64,000 nt of DNA from positions 2,666,001-2,730,000 of the forward strand of contig OZ241350.1 of the NCBI GenBank assembly GCA_965200095.1, read 5' to 3'. Shown piece by piece: positions 41,458-50,588 of the stretch (position 1 is its first letter; each line of letters begins with the position of its first letter). Origin of the DNA: JANQOH01 sp965200095. Its GTDB lineage: Bacteria; Pseudomonadota; Alphaproteobacteria; UBA7887. Position numbers and translations under genes: made by a program. The notes below the pieces were generated by a model. The model worked only from the letters and a program-made list of their open reading frames with translations, did no database searches and was not told the DNA's origin.

Positions 41458-42294
41458 TTACTCCGCAGCCCCGCCGGGCCAGACAACCGTCGACGCGGCG
41501 AGTTCCGGCCAGCCGATCGGCGCGCCCGACGCCGCCGCGGCCGCTTCGGGGGCCAGCGTCGGGTCCCACCTCGCCGCCACGAAGCGCCGCCCCGTGACGC
41601 CGGCGGCGGCGTCGGACATCAGCCAGCAGGCGGGCGACGCCATCGCTTCCGGGCGGATCAGCGCGGCGCGGTCGGGGAACGAGTCCGGCGGGACCATCGG
41701 CGTGTCCGTCGGTCCACCCGGCACGAGGACGTTGACGGTGATCCCGGCGTCGGCGAGTTCCGCCGCCCATCCGGCGGACGCCGCCTCCAGCGCCGCCTTG
41801 GCGCCGCCATACGGCCCCCAGCCGCGGCGCAGCATGGTGAAGAAACTGGTGGTGACCGACACCACGCGCCCGCTTCCCCGGGCCCGGAAGCGCGGCACGG
41901 CCGCGCGCGTCATGAAAAATGCGCCGGCGGCGTTCACCGCGAAGACGCGGCTCCAGAACGCCGGATCGATCTCTTCGAGGGCGGCGGGTCGGCGCTCGTA
42001 ATCGGCGCGCATCCGGTTCATGCCGACGGCGGCGTTGTTGACCAGCCCGTCGACGCGGCCGAAACGGTCGACGCACGCCGCCACCGCCTCTTCGCACGCC
42101 GCCGCGTCGGCGATGTCGCAGGCGATCGGGAAGACCGGTTCCCCGGCGCCGTCATGCTCCGCCGCGACGAGGTCGAGCGCCGCGACGCGGGCGCCCCCGG
42201 CGACGAACGCCGCGGCCAGCGCGCGCCCTATCCCCCCGGCCGCGCCGGTGACGAGGATGACCTTGCCGTCGAGCCGCGGCGCCGCTCCCGACAT
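41458..42294 (-). CDS. Short-chain dehydrogenase/reductase
   Basis: 278-residue classical SDR: cofactor motif VTGAAGGIGRALAAAF at about 15-30, LVNNAAVG, and the active-site YGGAK (YxxxK). Asp in VAALDLVAAEHD after strand 2 suggests NAD(H) preference. The C-terminus (SGAPIGWPELAASTVVW) is somewhat longer than average. It is convergent with the prenyl synthase gene, seven bases away. The substrate is unknown. Confidence 0.9.
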   Translation of the reverse strand: MSGAAPRLDGKVILVTGAAGGIGRALAAAFVAGGARVAALDLVAAEHDGAGEPVFPIACDIADAAACEEAVAACVDRFGRVDGLVNNAAVGMNRMRADYERRPAALEEIDPAFWSRVFAVNAAGAFFMTRAAVPRFRARGSGRVVSVTTSFFTMLRRGWGPYGGAKAALEAASAGWAAELADAGITVNVLVPGGPTDTPMVPPDSFPDRAALIRPEAMASPACWLMSDAAAGVTGRRFVAARWDPTLAPEAAAAASGAPIGWPELAASTVVWPGGAAE

Positions 42295-42329
42295 GTTCGC
42301 TGCGGTCCGCCGCCGCGGGGCGCGCCGGT

Positions 42330-43187
42330 TCAGTAGCGCGCCCAGTCGGGCTTGACGGGAGTCAACCGCGCTTCCAGGGCGCGGAACGGTTCGCCGGACT
42401 CCCGCGAGCGGGCGACGTGTTCGAGCCGCAACAGGGCGATGCCGGTGGCCCCGCCGCTCGACCGCATGGTTCCGGCGCGCGCTCCGGCGAACATGATCTC
42501 GGTGTCGGGCGGCGGCGGCGCGCCGTCGATATCGACGCGCATCAGCCGCTTGCGCACCGCGCCGCGCCGTTTCTGCCGGGTGGTGTTCTCCTGTCCGACA
42601 TAGCAGCCCTTGTCGAAATCGACGCCGTTGAGCTCCTCGAAATTCGCTTCCAGGAGAAAGCTCTTCTCCACGAGGATGTCGCGCGAGCCGTCGGGCACCC
42701 CCAAGGCCAGACGCAGATTGTCGTAATCGGCGGCGGACCCCTGCGTCATGGTGGACCGCTCGAGCTCGGCGTCGGTGTCGTCGCCCGGCATCAGCGCCCG
42801 CCAGCCGAGCGCGCCGAGCCGCGGGTCGACATAGATCGAGGCGGTCTCGAGACGCGGCCGGCCGTCCCCGAAGATCGCCGCGACGGCGTAGCGGTCGCTC
42901 GCATCCTCCAGCGACACCCGGGCGCGCAGGCGGTAGGCGGTCAGCCGTCGCAGGAGGTCGGCGACGCGCGCGCGTTCGCAGTCGATCGCCACCGCCCGGC
43001 CGAGGCGCATCAGGAAAAAATCATGCAGATATTTCCCCTGCGGGGTCAGCAGTCCGGCGTAAAGCGCATTGTCGGGCCCCAGGCGACTCATGTCGTTCGT
43101 CACCAGGCCCTGGAGGAAGGCGTCGGTATCGGAACCCTCGGCCAGGATGACGCCGCGGTCTTCGAGATGCACCGCCGTCAACGCCAT
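42330..43187 (-). CDS. ygfZ: Folate-binding YgfZ/IbaG-type iron-sulphur protein
   Basis: 285 residues with the YgfZ fingerprint KGCYVGQENTTRQKRRGAVRKRL, whose cysteine is the conserved tetrahydrofolate-linked residue used in maintaining some Fe-S enzymes. The fold is that of the T-protein (GcvT) family. An ATG at 43205 is in frame six codons upstream, but the one at 43187 has GGGAGTGTTTC before it and gives the usual start ALTAVHLEDRGVI. Confidence 0.92.
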   Translation of the reverse strand: MALTAVHLEDRGVILAEGSDTDAFLQGLVTNDMSRLGPDNALYAGLLTPQGKYLHDFFLMRLGRAVAIDCERARVADLLRRLTAYRLRARVSLEDASDRYAVAAIFGDGRPRLETASIYVDPRLGALGWRALMPGDDTDAELERSTMTQGSAADYDNLRLALGVPDGSRDILVEKSFLLEANFEELNGVDFDKGCYVGQENTTRQKRRGAVRKRLMRVDIDGAPPPPDTEIMFAGARAGTMRSSGGATGIALLRLEHVARSRESGEPFRALEARLTPVKPDWARY

Positions 43188-43387
43188 GAAACACTCCCGA
43201 AACAAGCCGGAACCGCAGGCCGGACGCGCCCGCGAGGATCGCCTTCCGCCGCCGCCGCCGAGCCGTCAACTTACGCCTTCGGCGGCGCGGGTTCAAGCGG
43301 CCGCGCGCAGAGCTGTCGGTCGGGGACCGCCCTTGCGCGCCCGCGCCCCCTCCGCTTCAATGCCCGGCGGCCAAAGGAGGAAAGGGC

Positions 43388-44605
43388 ATGGATGTCGACA
43401 GTTTCCGGGCCGAAATCGCGCGCCGGGGCGGCGCCGAACCGGTCGAAACCGCGTGGGCGCCGGGGACGGTCAACGAGCGCCATACGCACAGTTTCTCCGC
43501 TTCGCTGCTGGTGCTCGAGGGGGAGATGACCATCGCCGCGGGCGACGCAGTGCACCGCTGCCGCGCGGGCGACCGGTTCTCGCTCGACGCCGGCGTGCCG
43601 CATTCCGAAAGGGTGGGGGCGGCCGGCGTGCGCTTCCTCGTCGCGCGCGGCGCGGCCGCCGGGGACCATGCCGCGCGGGCGCGCTATTTCGATTCGTCCG
43701 ACGCATTCGATCTCGCCTTGCCGCCGGTGCCGCGCCATCGGTTCGTCGAGGAACGCGACCGCGCGTTCGACCCGGACGCCGGCAGCGCCATCGTCGATCT
43801 CGACCGGGGGCCGGCGATGGCGCTCGACTTCGCCGCCACCACGCCGCTCCTGCTCGCGCATTATCTGCGCGTCGCGCCGGGCGACCGCCTGCCCTTCGAA
43901 TCGCGCGCCGGCGTCGAGCTCTATTACGTCATCGCCGGTGCGGGCCGCAGCTCCGGGGCGGGCGAGTCGCTGTCATGGAAGGAGGGCGACGCCTTCGCGC
44001 TGCCCGGCGGCGCCGTGACCGAACACGAAGCGCGCGAGGGAGGATCGGCGAACGCCGCGCTGCTGTGGGCGGTGACCAACGCCCCGGCGCTCGCCTTCGA
44101 GGGGCTGTCGCCGCCGCCGCCGGAACGCTCGCCGGTTCAGGCGGTGCGCTACCCCGCCGCCGGGATCGCCCGCCGCATGGCGGCGGCGCGCCCGCGGCTC
44201 GCCGACGCCGATGCGCCGGGGCTCGCCGTCGTCTTCTCCTCGCAGGCGCAGGAGCGCCGGCGCAACGTCTCGCCCGGCCTCACCTTCGCCATGAACCAAT
44301 TGCCGCCGCGCGGCTCGCAGCGCCCCCACCGCCACAATTCGGTCGCCGTGTCGCTCGCGGTCAACGGCCCGCATTGCCACTCGGTCGTCGATGGCGAGCG
44401 TATGCCCTGGCGCCCCTGGGAAACCCTCGTCACGCCCCCCGGCGCCGTACATTCGCACCACAACGAGGGCGACGAATGGGCGCACTGGCTCATCGTGCAG
44501 GACGGCGGCTATCACTATCACTGCCGCACGATGGAGTTCCGTTATGCGGACGGCGCCCAGGCGCGCCGCCGGCGGACTCTCCCGGGGGCTTATTCCGCGG
44601 CCTGA
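43388..44605 (+). CDS. Three-cupin protein related to gentisate 1,2-dioxygenase
   Basis: 405 residues: an N-terminal small cupin of about 95 residues (ERHTHSFSASLLVLEGEMTI, VPHSER) followed by a bicupin region resembling gentisate/1-hydroxy-2-naphthoate dioxygenases (LPFESRAGVELYYVIAGAGRS, then RPHRHNSVAVSLAVNG and VHSHHNEGDEWAH). Metal-binding histidines are kept in the first and third cupins; in the second, typical HxH is replaced. It probably binds Fe(II) or Mn(II) and opens an aromatic ring or senses a ligand. The start follows AAAGGAGGAAAGGGC. Confidence 0.8.
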   Translation: MDVDSFRAEIARRGGAEPVETAWAPGTVNERHTHSFSASLLVLEGEMTIAAGDAVHRCRAGDRFSLDAGVPHSERVGAAGVRFLVARGAAAGDHAARARYFDSSDAFDLALPPVPRHRFVEERDRAFDPDAGSAIVDLDRGPAMALDFAATTPLLLAHYLRVAPGDRLPFESRAGVELYYVIAGAGRSSGAGESLSWKEGDAFALPGGAVTEHEAREGGSANAALLWAVTNAPALAFEGLSPPPPERSPVQAVRYPAAGIARRMAAARPRLADADAPGLAVVFSSQAQERRRNVSPGLTFAMNQLPPRGSQRPHRHNSVAVSLAVNGPHCHSVVDGERMPWRPWETLVTPPGAVHSHHNEGDEWAHWLIVQDGGYHYHCRTMEFRYADGAQARRRRTLPGAYSAA

Positions 44606-45075
44606 CGCATGCCGGCCGGGAGCGTCCCGCGCATGACGTAAGCCAGGGTGTCCACGACCTGTTCGGGCGTGCGGCACACCGCCAGCGCCGCCGCGTCGAT
44701 CTCCTTCAGGGCGTGGTCGAGCGCCCGGTCGTGCAGCGTGATCGTTGCGGTTCCCAGCGCCGACGCCACGCCGGCGTCGAACGCGGCGTTCCATTGCCGG
44801 TAGCGGTCGCCGAAACGCACCACCGCCACATCGGCCTCGCGCAGCAGCGTGCGGTTGCGGATCGCGTTCATGGACGCGCCCTTGCGGTCATGCCAGAAGG
44901 GGTCCGGTTCGTCGCCGAGGATGACCGCGCCGCAATCGTCGGAGTCCGCATGTACGACATTCGGCCCGTCGAGGCGCGCCGGCAGGCCGGCCGCCGCGAC
45001 TCCCGCCGCGATGCGCCCGCGCCAGTCGGTGTGGATTTCCCCCGACAGATAGACTCGCCATTCGCGTTCGCCCAT
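44590..45075 (-). CDS. YtoQ-like nucleoside deoxyribosyltransferase-fold protein
   Basis: 161 residues starting MGEREWRVYLSGEIHTDWR, followed by VVHADSDDCGAVILGDE and FWHDRKGASMNAIRNRTLL, features of the YtoQ family, related to nucleoside 2-deoxyribosyltransferases. Enzymatic activity is unproven. The last 16 bases overlap the convergent cupin gene. GGAGCGGAGA precedes the ATG. Confidence 0.82.
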   Translation of the reverse strand: MGEREWRVYLSGEIHTDWRGRIAAGVAAAGLPARLDGPNVVHADSDDCGAVILGDEPDPFWHDRKGASMNAIRNRTLLREADVAVVRFGDRYRQWNAAFDAGVASALGTATITLHDRALDHALKEIDAAALAVCRTPEQVVDTLAYVMRGTLPAGMRQAAE

Positions 45076-45333
45076 TCTCCGCTCCCCGTTCCGTGGCGCC
45101 TCGCATTGCCGTCGCGTCGGCGGCGCCACTATGCGCCGCCGCGCCGCGCTGTCCATCGCCAAAATGAGAACCGCTGGTTTCACAGGCTTGCAATTTTCGG
45201 GCGCAGCTGGTAGCCGCCCGGCGCGGTGCGTCGCAACGCCCGGGTGAGGCGAAACGAGACCGGGATCGCCGCCGCCTGGGCGAACCGGGTTTCTGTCAGG
45301 AGGATGAAGCGTCATGGAACACCCGGCCCTTTG

Positions 45334-45353
45334 CCCCCCCCCCCCCCCCCCCC
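45334..45353 (+). repeat. C20 homopolymer at autotransporter 5' end (putative phase-variation tract)
   Basis: Twenty consecutive C residues between the ATG at 45314 (AGGAGG ten bases upstream) and the signal peptide of the autotransporter. With 20 C the ATG frame misses the signal peptide; 19 or 22 C would join them. The length is in the range prone to slippage. Confidence 0.82.
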
Positions 45354-45377
45354 GCGCCGGCCTCCGGGAGCGCATCG

Positions 45378-48300
45378 TTGAGTCCCCGGGCTCGGGTCGC
45401 CGCGCTTGCGCCGGGGTTGCTGCTCGCGCTCGCCTTGTATGCCGGGGAGGCGACGGCGCAGAACGTGTGCCGGGGCGGCGCGCACACCGGCAGCGGGACC
45501 ATCACCTGTACCGAAGTCGCCGGCAGCTCGGCCGACATCAGCGTCGATCCGGGAAGCGTCAACATCCCGCGCATCCATGTCGACCACCGCGGCTCCGGCG
45601 ACATTACCGTCCGCATGAAGGCCGGCGTCCTCACCGGGTCGGGCAGCAACAGCATTTTGGCCGAAAGACGCGGGTCGGGCAAAGCCTCCATCGAGGTGTC
45701 GGGCGGCACCCTCACCAATGATGTCTTCATCACCACTGGCAACACGGCGACGGGCAACCTCTCCATCGGCATGAGCGGAGGCTCCCTCTCCGGCCGTCTC
45801 AACATCAACAGAAACGGCGGGACGGGCAATGGCCGCATCACCGTCTCCGGCGACGCCACGATCAGGCAGACGCAGGTTGAACAATTCGGCGTCGGCGTCG
45901 TCAGCAACGGGCTTGGCGACGAGCTCTCCATCCACATGACGGGCGGCTCGGTCGAGGCGACGGGGGCAAGAAGCGCCGGCTTCTTTCTCCGATCCACCAA
46001 CAACAACGCGGCGGCGGCGGCCGCCATGAGCGCCGTCATCGAAGGCGGCTCGATCCGCACGCGGGGGAGCGGCTCGTCCGGGGTTTGGTTCTCGGGCATC
46101 AGCGGGAGCCGCGACGCCTCCTTCCGCATGGAGGGCGGCTCCATCGTGACGGAGGCCGACAATAGCCGCGGCGTCTACTTCGCGTTGGGCAGATTCGGGG
46201 CCGGGCAGACGGCTTTCGTCCGCATGACGGGCGGCAGCATCGTGGCGGAGGGGCTGGGATCACACGGCCTTTCCGCGCTCACCGTGGACCTCGGCTCCGT
46301 CGACGCGATGACGGGCGCGGGGGCGGAGATCGAGGTCCCGTTCGCCGTCGGCATGGAGGGGCGGCTTACGAACGACGCGAGCGCGACGGGGCGCCTCGTC
46401 TTCGCGCATGGGGGCGCGGTCTCGGCGCGGGACGCCGGCGTTCTCGCATGGGCCGCCCGCTCGAGCGGCCACACGATGGGCGCCGGCGCGCAAACGGCGG
46501 ACGACGCGGCCCGCACCATGCCGATGATCCATGTGACATCGAGCGGAGACGTCACGACCGGCGCGTCTGTGACCGACGCCTTCATCCGGAACCGGATCGC
46601 GGGCGGCGACGAGACGCTGTCGACCGCCGAACAGGCCGTCCTCTCGGCGATCACGACGGGGGATTCGGGCGCCCTGACGACGGCGCTCGCGGCGCTCCCC
46701 GACGCCGACTACGACGCCGACTGGAAGGCGGAGGCGGAGGATCTTCGGAGGAAGCGCGCGGCGTCGTCCGCCGCGCCGACCGGCAACGGCCCGCTGGCGC
46801 ACCGGGCGGCCGAGGAGATCCTGGGTCTTTCGCGCGCCGGCGTCCGCGCCTACGCACTCTCCTACACCGGGATCGTCAACCACATCCGCGCCGGCAACGC
46901 GCTCTCAACGGAGGAGCGCGCGGCGCTGGACGCCGTCCTGACGAAGGGCGTCGGCAGCGATCTGGAAACCGCGCTGACCGCCCTGACCGGCGCGACCTAC
47001 ACGACCGCGTGGAAGAACACGGTCCGGCAGTTCGCGGCGACCTACAACGCCGGCGACATCCAGGTGGACGTGACCGGAGGCTCCATCGACGCCGAAGGGA
47101 ACGGCGTGGAGGCGCTTTACGCCGTCCGGCACGACAGCAACGGCGCCATTGCGGTGAGCGTGGCCGACGGCGCGCGCGTCACGGGCGGCGCGCACGGGAT
47201 CCATGTCCGCGGCGCGGGCGCCGGGACGGGAGGCCTGCGCGCCCAGAGCGTGACGGTGAACGGCGTCGTGACGGGCGGGGGCGAGACCGGCGCGGGCGTG
47301 CATATGGCCGACGGCGGACGGCTGAAGGTGGGCAAGACCGGGCGCGTGAGCGCGACATCGGGCGTGGGCGTGCTCTCCGACGGCGCCGGCAACCTCCACG
47401 CCACGGTGGAGGGGACGGTGGAGGGCGATGTCCGGATACAGGGCGGCGGCAAGCTGACCCTGGATGTGAGGGAAGGCGGCGCGGTCACGGGAACGGTGCG
47501 CGACCCCGTCGGCCCGTTGACGGTGGCGGGCAGCATCGGACGGCTGCTCTACAGTTCGGGCGGCACGGTGACGGTGACCCGGACCGGCGCGCTCACCGGC
47601 GTCGAGGTCGACGGCAAGACCGAAGCCATCCGCGCCGAGTCCGGCGATCTGGACCTCACCGTGGCGGGAGAGGTTGCGGGCGATCTGCGCGCGCCGAGCG
47701 GCGGCGTGCTGAGGCTGGATGTGAGGGAAGGCGGGACGGTCGCGGGGACGGTTCACGACCCCGTCGGCCCGTTGACGGTGGCCGGCAGCATCGGGCGGGT
47801 GCTCTACAGTTCCGGCGGCGCGGTGACGGTGACCCGGACCGGCGCGCTTACCGGCGTCGAGGTCGACGGCAAGACCGAAGCCATCCGCGCCGAGTCGGGC
47901 GATCTGGACCTCACCGTGGCGGGAGAGGTTGCGGGCGATCTGCGCGCGCCGAGCGGCGGCGTGCTGAGGCTGGATGTGAGGGAAGGCGGGACGGTCGCGG
48001 GGACGGTTCACGACCCCGTCGGCCCGCTGACGGTGGCCGGCAGCATCGGCCGCCTTCTCTACAGTTCGGGCGGCGCGGTGACGGTGACGGGCACGGGCCG
48101 CCTCGCGGGCGTCGAGGTCGGCGGCAGGACCGAGGCGCTGGGCAGCGAGTCCGGCGATCTGAGCCTGACCGTAGCTGACAAGGGCATGGTGACGGGCGAT
48201 GTTCAGGCCCGCGGCGACAACGGCCGGCTGACTCTTGATTTGAAGGAAGGCGGGACGATTTCGGGGACGGCGCACGACCCCGTCGGTCCGCTGACGGTGG

Positions 48301-50399
48301 CCGGCAGCATCGGGCGGCTGCTCTACAGTTCGGGCGGCGCGGTGACGGTGACCCGAACCGGCGCGCTCACCGGCGTCGAGGTCGACGGCAAGACCGAAGC
48401 CATCCGCAGCGAGTCCGGCAATCTGGACCTCACCGTGGCGGGACGGGTTGCGGGCGATCTGCGCGCGCCGCGCGGCGGCGTGCTGAAGTTGAATGTGCAG
48501 GAAGGCGGCGCGGTTGCCGGGACGGCGCACGACCCCGTCGGCCCGCTGACGGTGGCGGGCAGCATCGGACGACTGCTCTACAGTTCGGGCGGCGCGGTGA
48601 CGGTGGCGCGCACGGGGCGCCTCACGGGCGTCGACGGCGTGGCGCTGCGCAGCGAGTCCGGCGATCTGGACCTGACCGTGGCCGGCCTGGCGACGGGCGA
48701 CATCGACGCGCGCGGCGACGGCGACCTGACGGTCTCGGTGTCGGGGACGGTCGACGGCGATATTTTCGGACGCGGCGCGGGCGAACACACAGTGACGGTG
48801 GCGCGCGGCGGATCGATAACCGGGACCGTCGATCTCGACGCCAGCACGGTGACGGCGGACGGCTCGGCAGGTCGGGTGCTGCTGCGCCGCGGCGGCGACG
48901 TGGCGGTGGGAGCGACGGGACGTCTCACGGGCGTCGACGGCGTGGCGGTGCGCGGCGACTCCGGCGACCTGGGCGTGACGGTGGCCGCCATGGGCCTGGC
49001 GACGGGCGACATCGACGGGCGCGGCGACGGCGACCTGACGGTCCTGGTGGCGGGGACGGTCGATGGCGATGTCTTCGGACGCGGCGCCGGCGCGCACATG
49101 GTGACGATAGCGCGCGGCGGGCGGGTAACCGGGAAAGTCGACCTTGCCGGGGACGGCGTGGTGATTGTGGAGGGCAGGGCGGAACAGGTTCTCTTCGAAC
49201 GCAACGGCGCGGTGACGGTGGGGCCGAAGGGCCGCATCCCCGGCATCGACGGCGTGTCGATAGAAAGCCGTTCGGGCGCCCCGGCGGTGACCATCGTGGC
49301 GGCGGCGGGCGAGTCGCTGGGCGAGGCGGTGGGGCGCATCGGCGGGAGGATCCTCCCAGCCGAGGGCGAGGGCGAGCCTTCGGTGATGTTCGGCCGCGAA
49401 GGCGAAACGGGCCTGCTGATGCTCGGCGGGCTCGAGCCGGGGCGCACCGTTCCCGAAGGCGCCTACGATGTGGGCGTGGTGCGCACGGCATCGGGCGCGT
49501 TGCGCGCGGTGAGCCGGCTGGCGGCGCGCACCCGCGTCTACGAGTCTCTGCCGTCGGTGCTTCTGGGGATGGAGCGCACGGCGTCGCACGCCGAACGCAT
49601 GGCGGCGCCCCGTGCGTCGGACGGGTCGTGGGCGCGCGTCGCGGCGTCCCGGGGGTCGTGGGAGGCGGCGAAATCGACCAATGCGGGGACCGAATACGAC
49701 CATCGCGGTTTCTCGTTCCAGGCCGGCCTGGACGCGGTCCTGGGCGAAGAGACGCGCGCGGGTCTGTCGGTTCACTGGCGCCGGGCGACGGCGGAGGTCT
49801 CGCAAGGCGGCGAGGTCGAGGCCCGGGGCGCGGGCGTGGGTCTGTCGGCAACGTGGTCTTCGGGGCCGTTTTTCGTGGACGGCCAGGCGGCGGCGACGCT
49901 CTACGATGTGGACCTGAAATCGTCGCTGCGCGGGAGGCTGAAGGACGATGTCGGGGCGCAGGGCCTTTCGGCGGCGCTGGAGGCGGGGCGCATGGTTCCC
50001 GTGGCCGACGGCGTTACGGTGACGCCGCGGGCGCGGGTGGCGTATTCGTCGCTGTCGCTTTCGGGCTTCGACGACTCGGTTGGGGCGCGGGTGTCTCTGG
50101 ACCGGGGCCGGAGTTTGACCGGTCGCGCCGGGGCGCTGGCGGAGCGCGTCCTGGGCGAAGGGGGCCGCATCTTCGGCTCGGTGGATGTGGAGCGCGAGTT
50201 CTCGGCGGAGACGCGGATGTCGGTTGCGGGGACATCGCTGGAGGCGACGGGCGAGGAGACTCGCTATATGGTCGGGGTCGGCGGCGAGCATGGCTGGGAG
50301 GAGGGTCGCTTCGCGCTGCGCGGCGCTCTGGGCTATGCGGCGTCCGGCGGCGGCGCGCACGACTATGGCGGCCGCGCCAGCCTCTCGATGCGCTTCTGA
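45378..50399 (+). CDS. Classical autotransporter with repeat-rich passenger, phase-variable 5' end
   Basis: 1,673 residues from the in-frame TTG at 45378. Signal peptide VAALAPGLLLALALYAGEATAQ, a long beta-helical passenger rich in GGS(I/L), VTGG and GDxxVxGxG repeats (to about residue 1390), and a C-terminal autotransporter barrel of about 280 residues ending in Phe (SLSMRF). The inter-domain region VYESLPSVLLGMERT matches barrel-linker motifs. The passenger contains five near-identical 83-residue repeats at 47480-48660. The likely native start is the ATG at 45314 behind AGGAGG; a C20 tract (45334-45353) puts it out of frame now. No protease motif is obvious; an adhesin or surface coat role is likely. 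Confidence 0.9.
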   Translation: MSPRARVAALAPGLLLALALYAGEATAQNVCRGGAHTGSGTITCTEVAGSSADISVDPGSVNIPRIHVDHRGSGDITVRMKAGVLTGSGSNSILAERRGSGKASIEVSGGTLTNDVFITTGNTATGNLSIGMSGGSLSGRLNINRNGGTGNGRITVSGDATIRQTQVEQFGVGVVSNGLGDELSIHMTGGSVEATGARSAGFFLRSTNNNAAAAAAMSAVIEGGSIRTRGSGSSGVWFSGISGSRDASFRMEGGSIVTEADNSRGVYFALGRFGAGQTAFVRMTGGSIVAEGLGSHGLSALTVDLGSVDAMTGAGAEIEVPFAVGMEGRLTNDASATGRLVFAHGGAVSARDAGVLAWAARSSGHTMGAGAQTADDAARTMPMIHVTSSGDVTTGASVTDAFIRNRIAGGDETLSTAEQAVLSAITTGDSGALTTALAALPDADYDADWKAEAEDLRRKRAASSAAPTGNGPLAHRAAEEILGLSRAGVRAYALSYTGIVNHIRAGNALSTEERAALDAVLTKGVGSDLETALTALTGATYTTAWKNTVRQFAATYNAGDIQVDVTGGSIDAEGNGVEALYAVRHDSNGAIAVSVADGARVTGGAHGIHVRGAGAGTGGLRAQSVTVNGVVTGGGETGAGVHMADGGRLKVGKTGRVSATSGVGVLSDGAGNLHATVEGTVEGDVRIQGGGKLTLDVREGGAVTGTVRDPVGPLTVAGSIGRLLYSSGGTVTVTRTGALTGVEVDGKTEAIRAESGDLDLTVAGEVAGDLRAPSGGVLRLDVREGGTVAGTVHDPVGPLTVAGSIGRVLYSSGGAVTVTRTGALTGVEVDGKTEAIRAESGDLDLTVAGEVAGDLRAPSGGVLRLDVREGGTVAGTVHDPVGPLTVAGSIGRLLYSSGGAVTVTGTGRLAGVEVGGRTEALGSESGDLSLTVADKGMVTGDVQARGDNGRLTLDLKEGGTISGTAHDPVGPLTVAGSIGRLLYSSGGAVTVTRTGALTGVEVDGKTEAIRSESGNLDLTVAGRVAGDLRAPRGGVLKLNVQEGGAVAGTAHDPVGPLTVAGSIGRLLYSSGGAVTVARTGRLTGVDGVALRSESGDLDLTVAGLATGDIDARGDGDLTVSVSGTVDGDIFGRGAGEHTVTVARGGSITGTVDLDASTVTADGSAGRVLLRRGGDVAVGATGRLTGVDGVAVRGDSGDLGVTVAAMGLATGDIDGRGDGDLTVLVAGTVDGDVFGRGAGAHMVTIARGGRVTGKVDLAGDGVVIVEGRAEQVLFERNGAVTVGPKGRIPGIDGVSIESRSGAPAVTIVAAAGESLGEAVGRIGGRILPAEGEGEPSVMFGREGETGLLMLGGLEPGRTVPEGAYDVGVVRTASGALRAVSRLAARTRVYESLPSVLLGMERTASHAERMAAPRASDGSWARVAASRGSWEAAKSTNAGTEYDHRGFSFQAGLDAVLGEETRAGLSVHWRRATAEVSQGGEVEARGAGVGLSATWSSGPFFVDGQAAATLYDVDLKSSLRGRLKDDVGAQGLSAALEAGRMVPVADGVTVTPRARVAYSSLSLSGFDDSVGARVSLDRGRSLTGRAGALAERVLGEGGRIFGSVDVEREFSAETRMSVAGTSLEATGEETRYMVGVGGEHGWEEGRFALRGALGYAASGGGAHDYGGRASLSMRF
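47480..48660 (+). repeat. Five tandem ~252-267-bp repeats in the autotransporter passenger
   Basis: Each unit encodes a glycine-rich stretch with DPVGPLTVAGSIGR(L/V)LYSSGG, then VTVTRTGALTGVEVDGK, ESGDLDLTVAG and DLRAPSGGVL. The first three units (about 47500, 47752 and 48004) are nearly identical at the DNA level with a 252-bp period; the fourth and fifth have diverged slightly. The identity favours recombinational gain or loss of units. Confidence 0.88.
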
Positions 50400-50588
50400 C
50401 CGCCGCCGGCGCGCCCCGCGACGCCGGGTCCCTGCCGCGAAGGTCGCAGAGCCGGTCGCTCCCCGGAGCGCCGGCGTCTCGCGTCGTGAACCCGTACATT
50501 TTCTCGCACCGCCCGTCATCGCCGTTTATGATGGCGGCGGACAGGCCGCGCCGGGGCGGGCGCGGCCATCACTGTGGACAGGGAGCCC

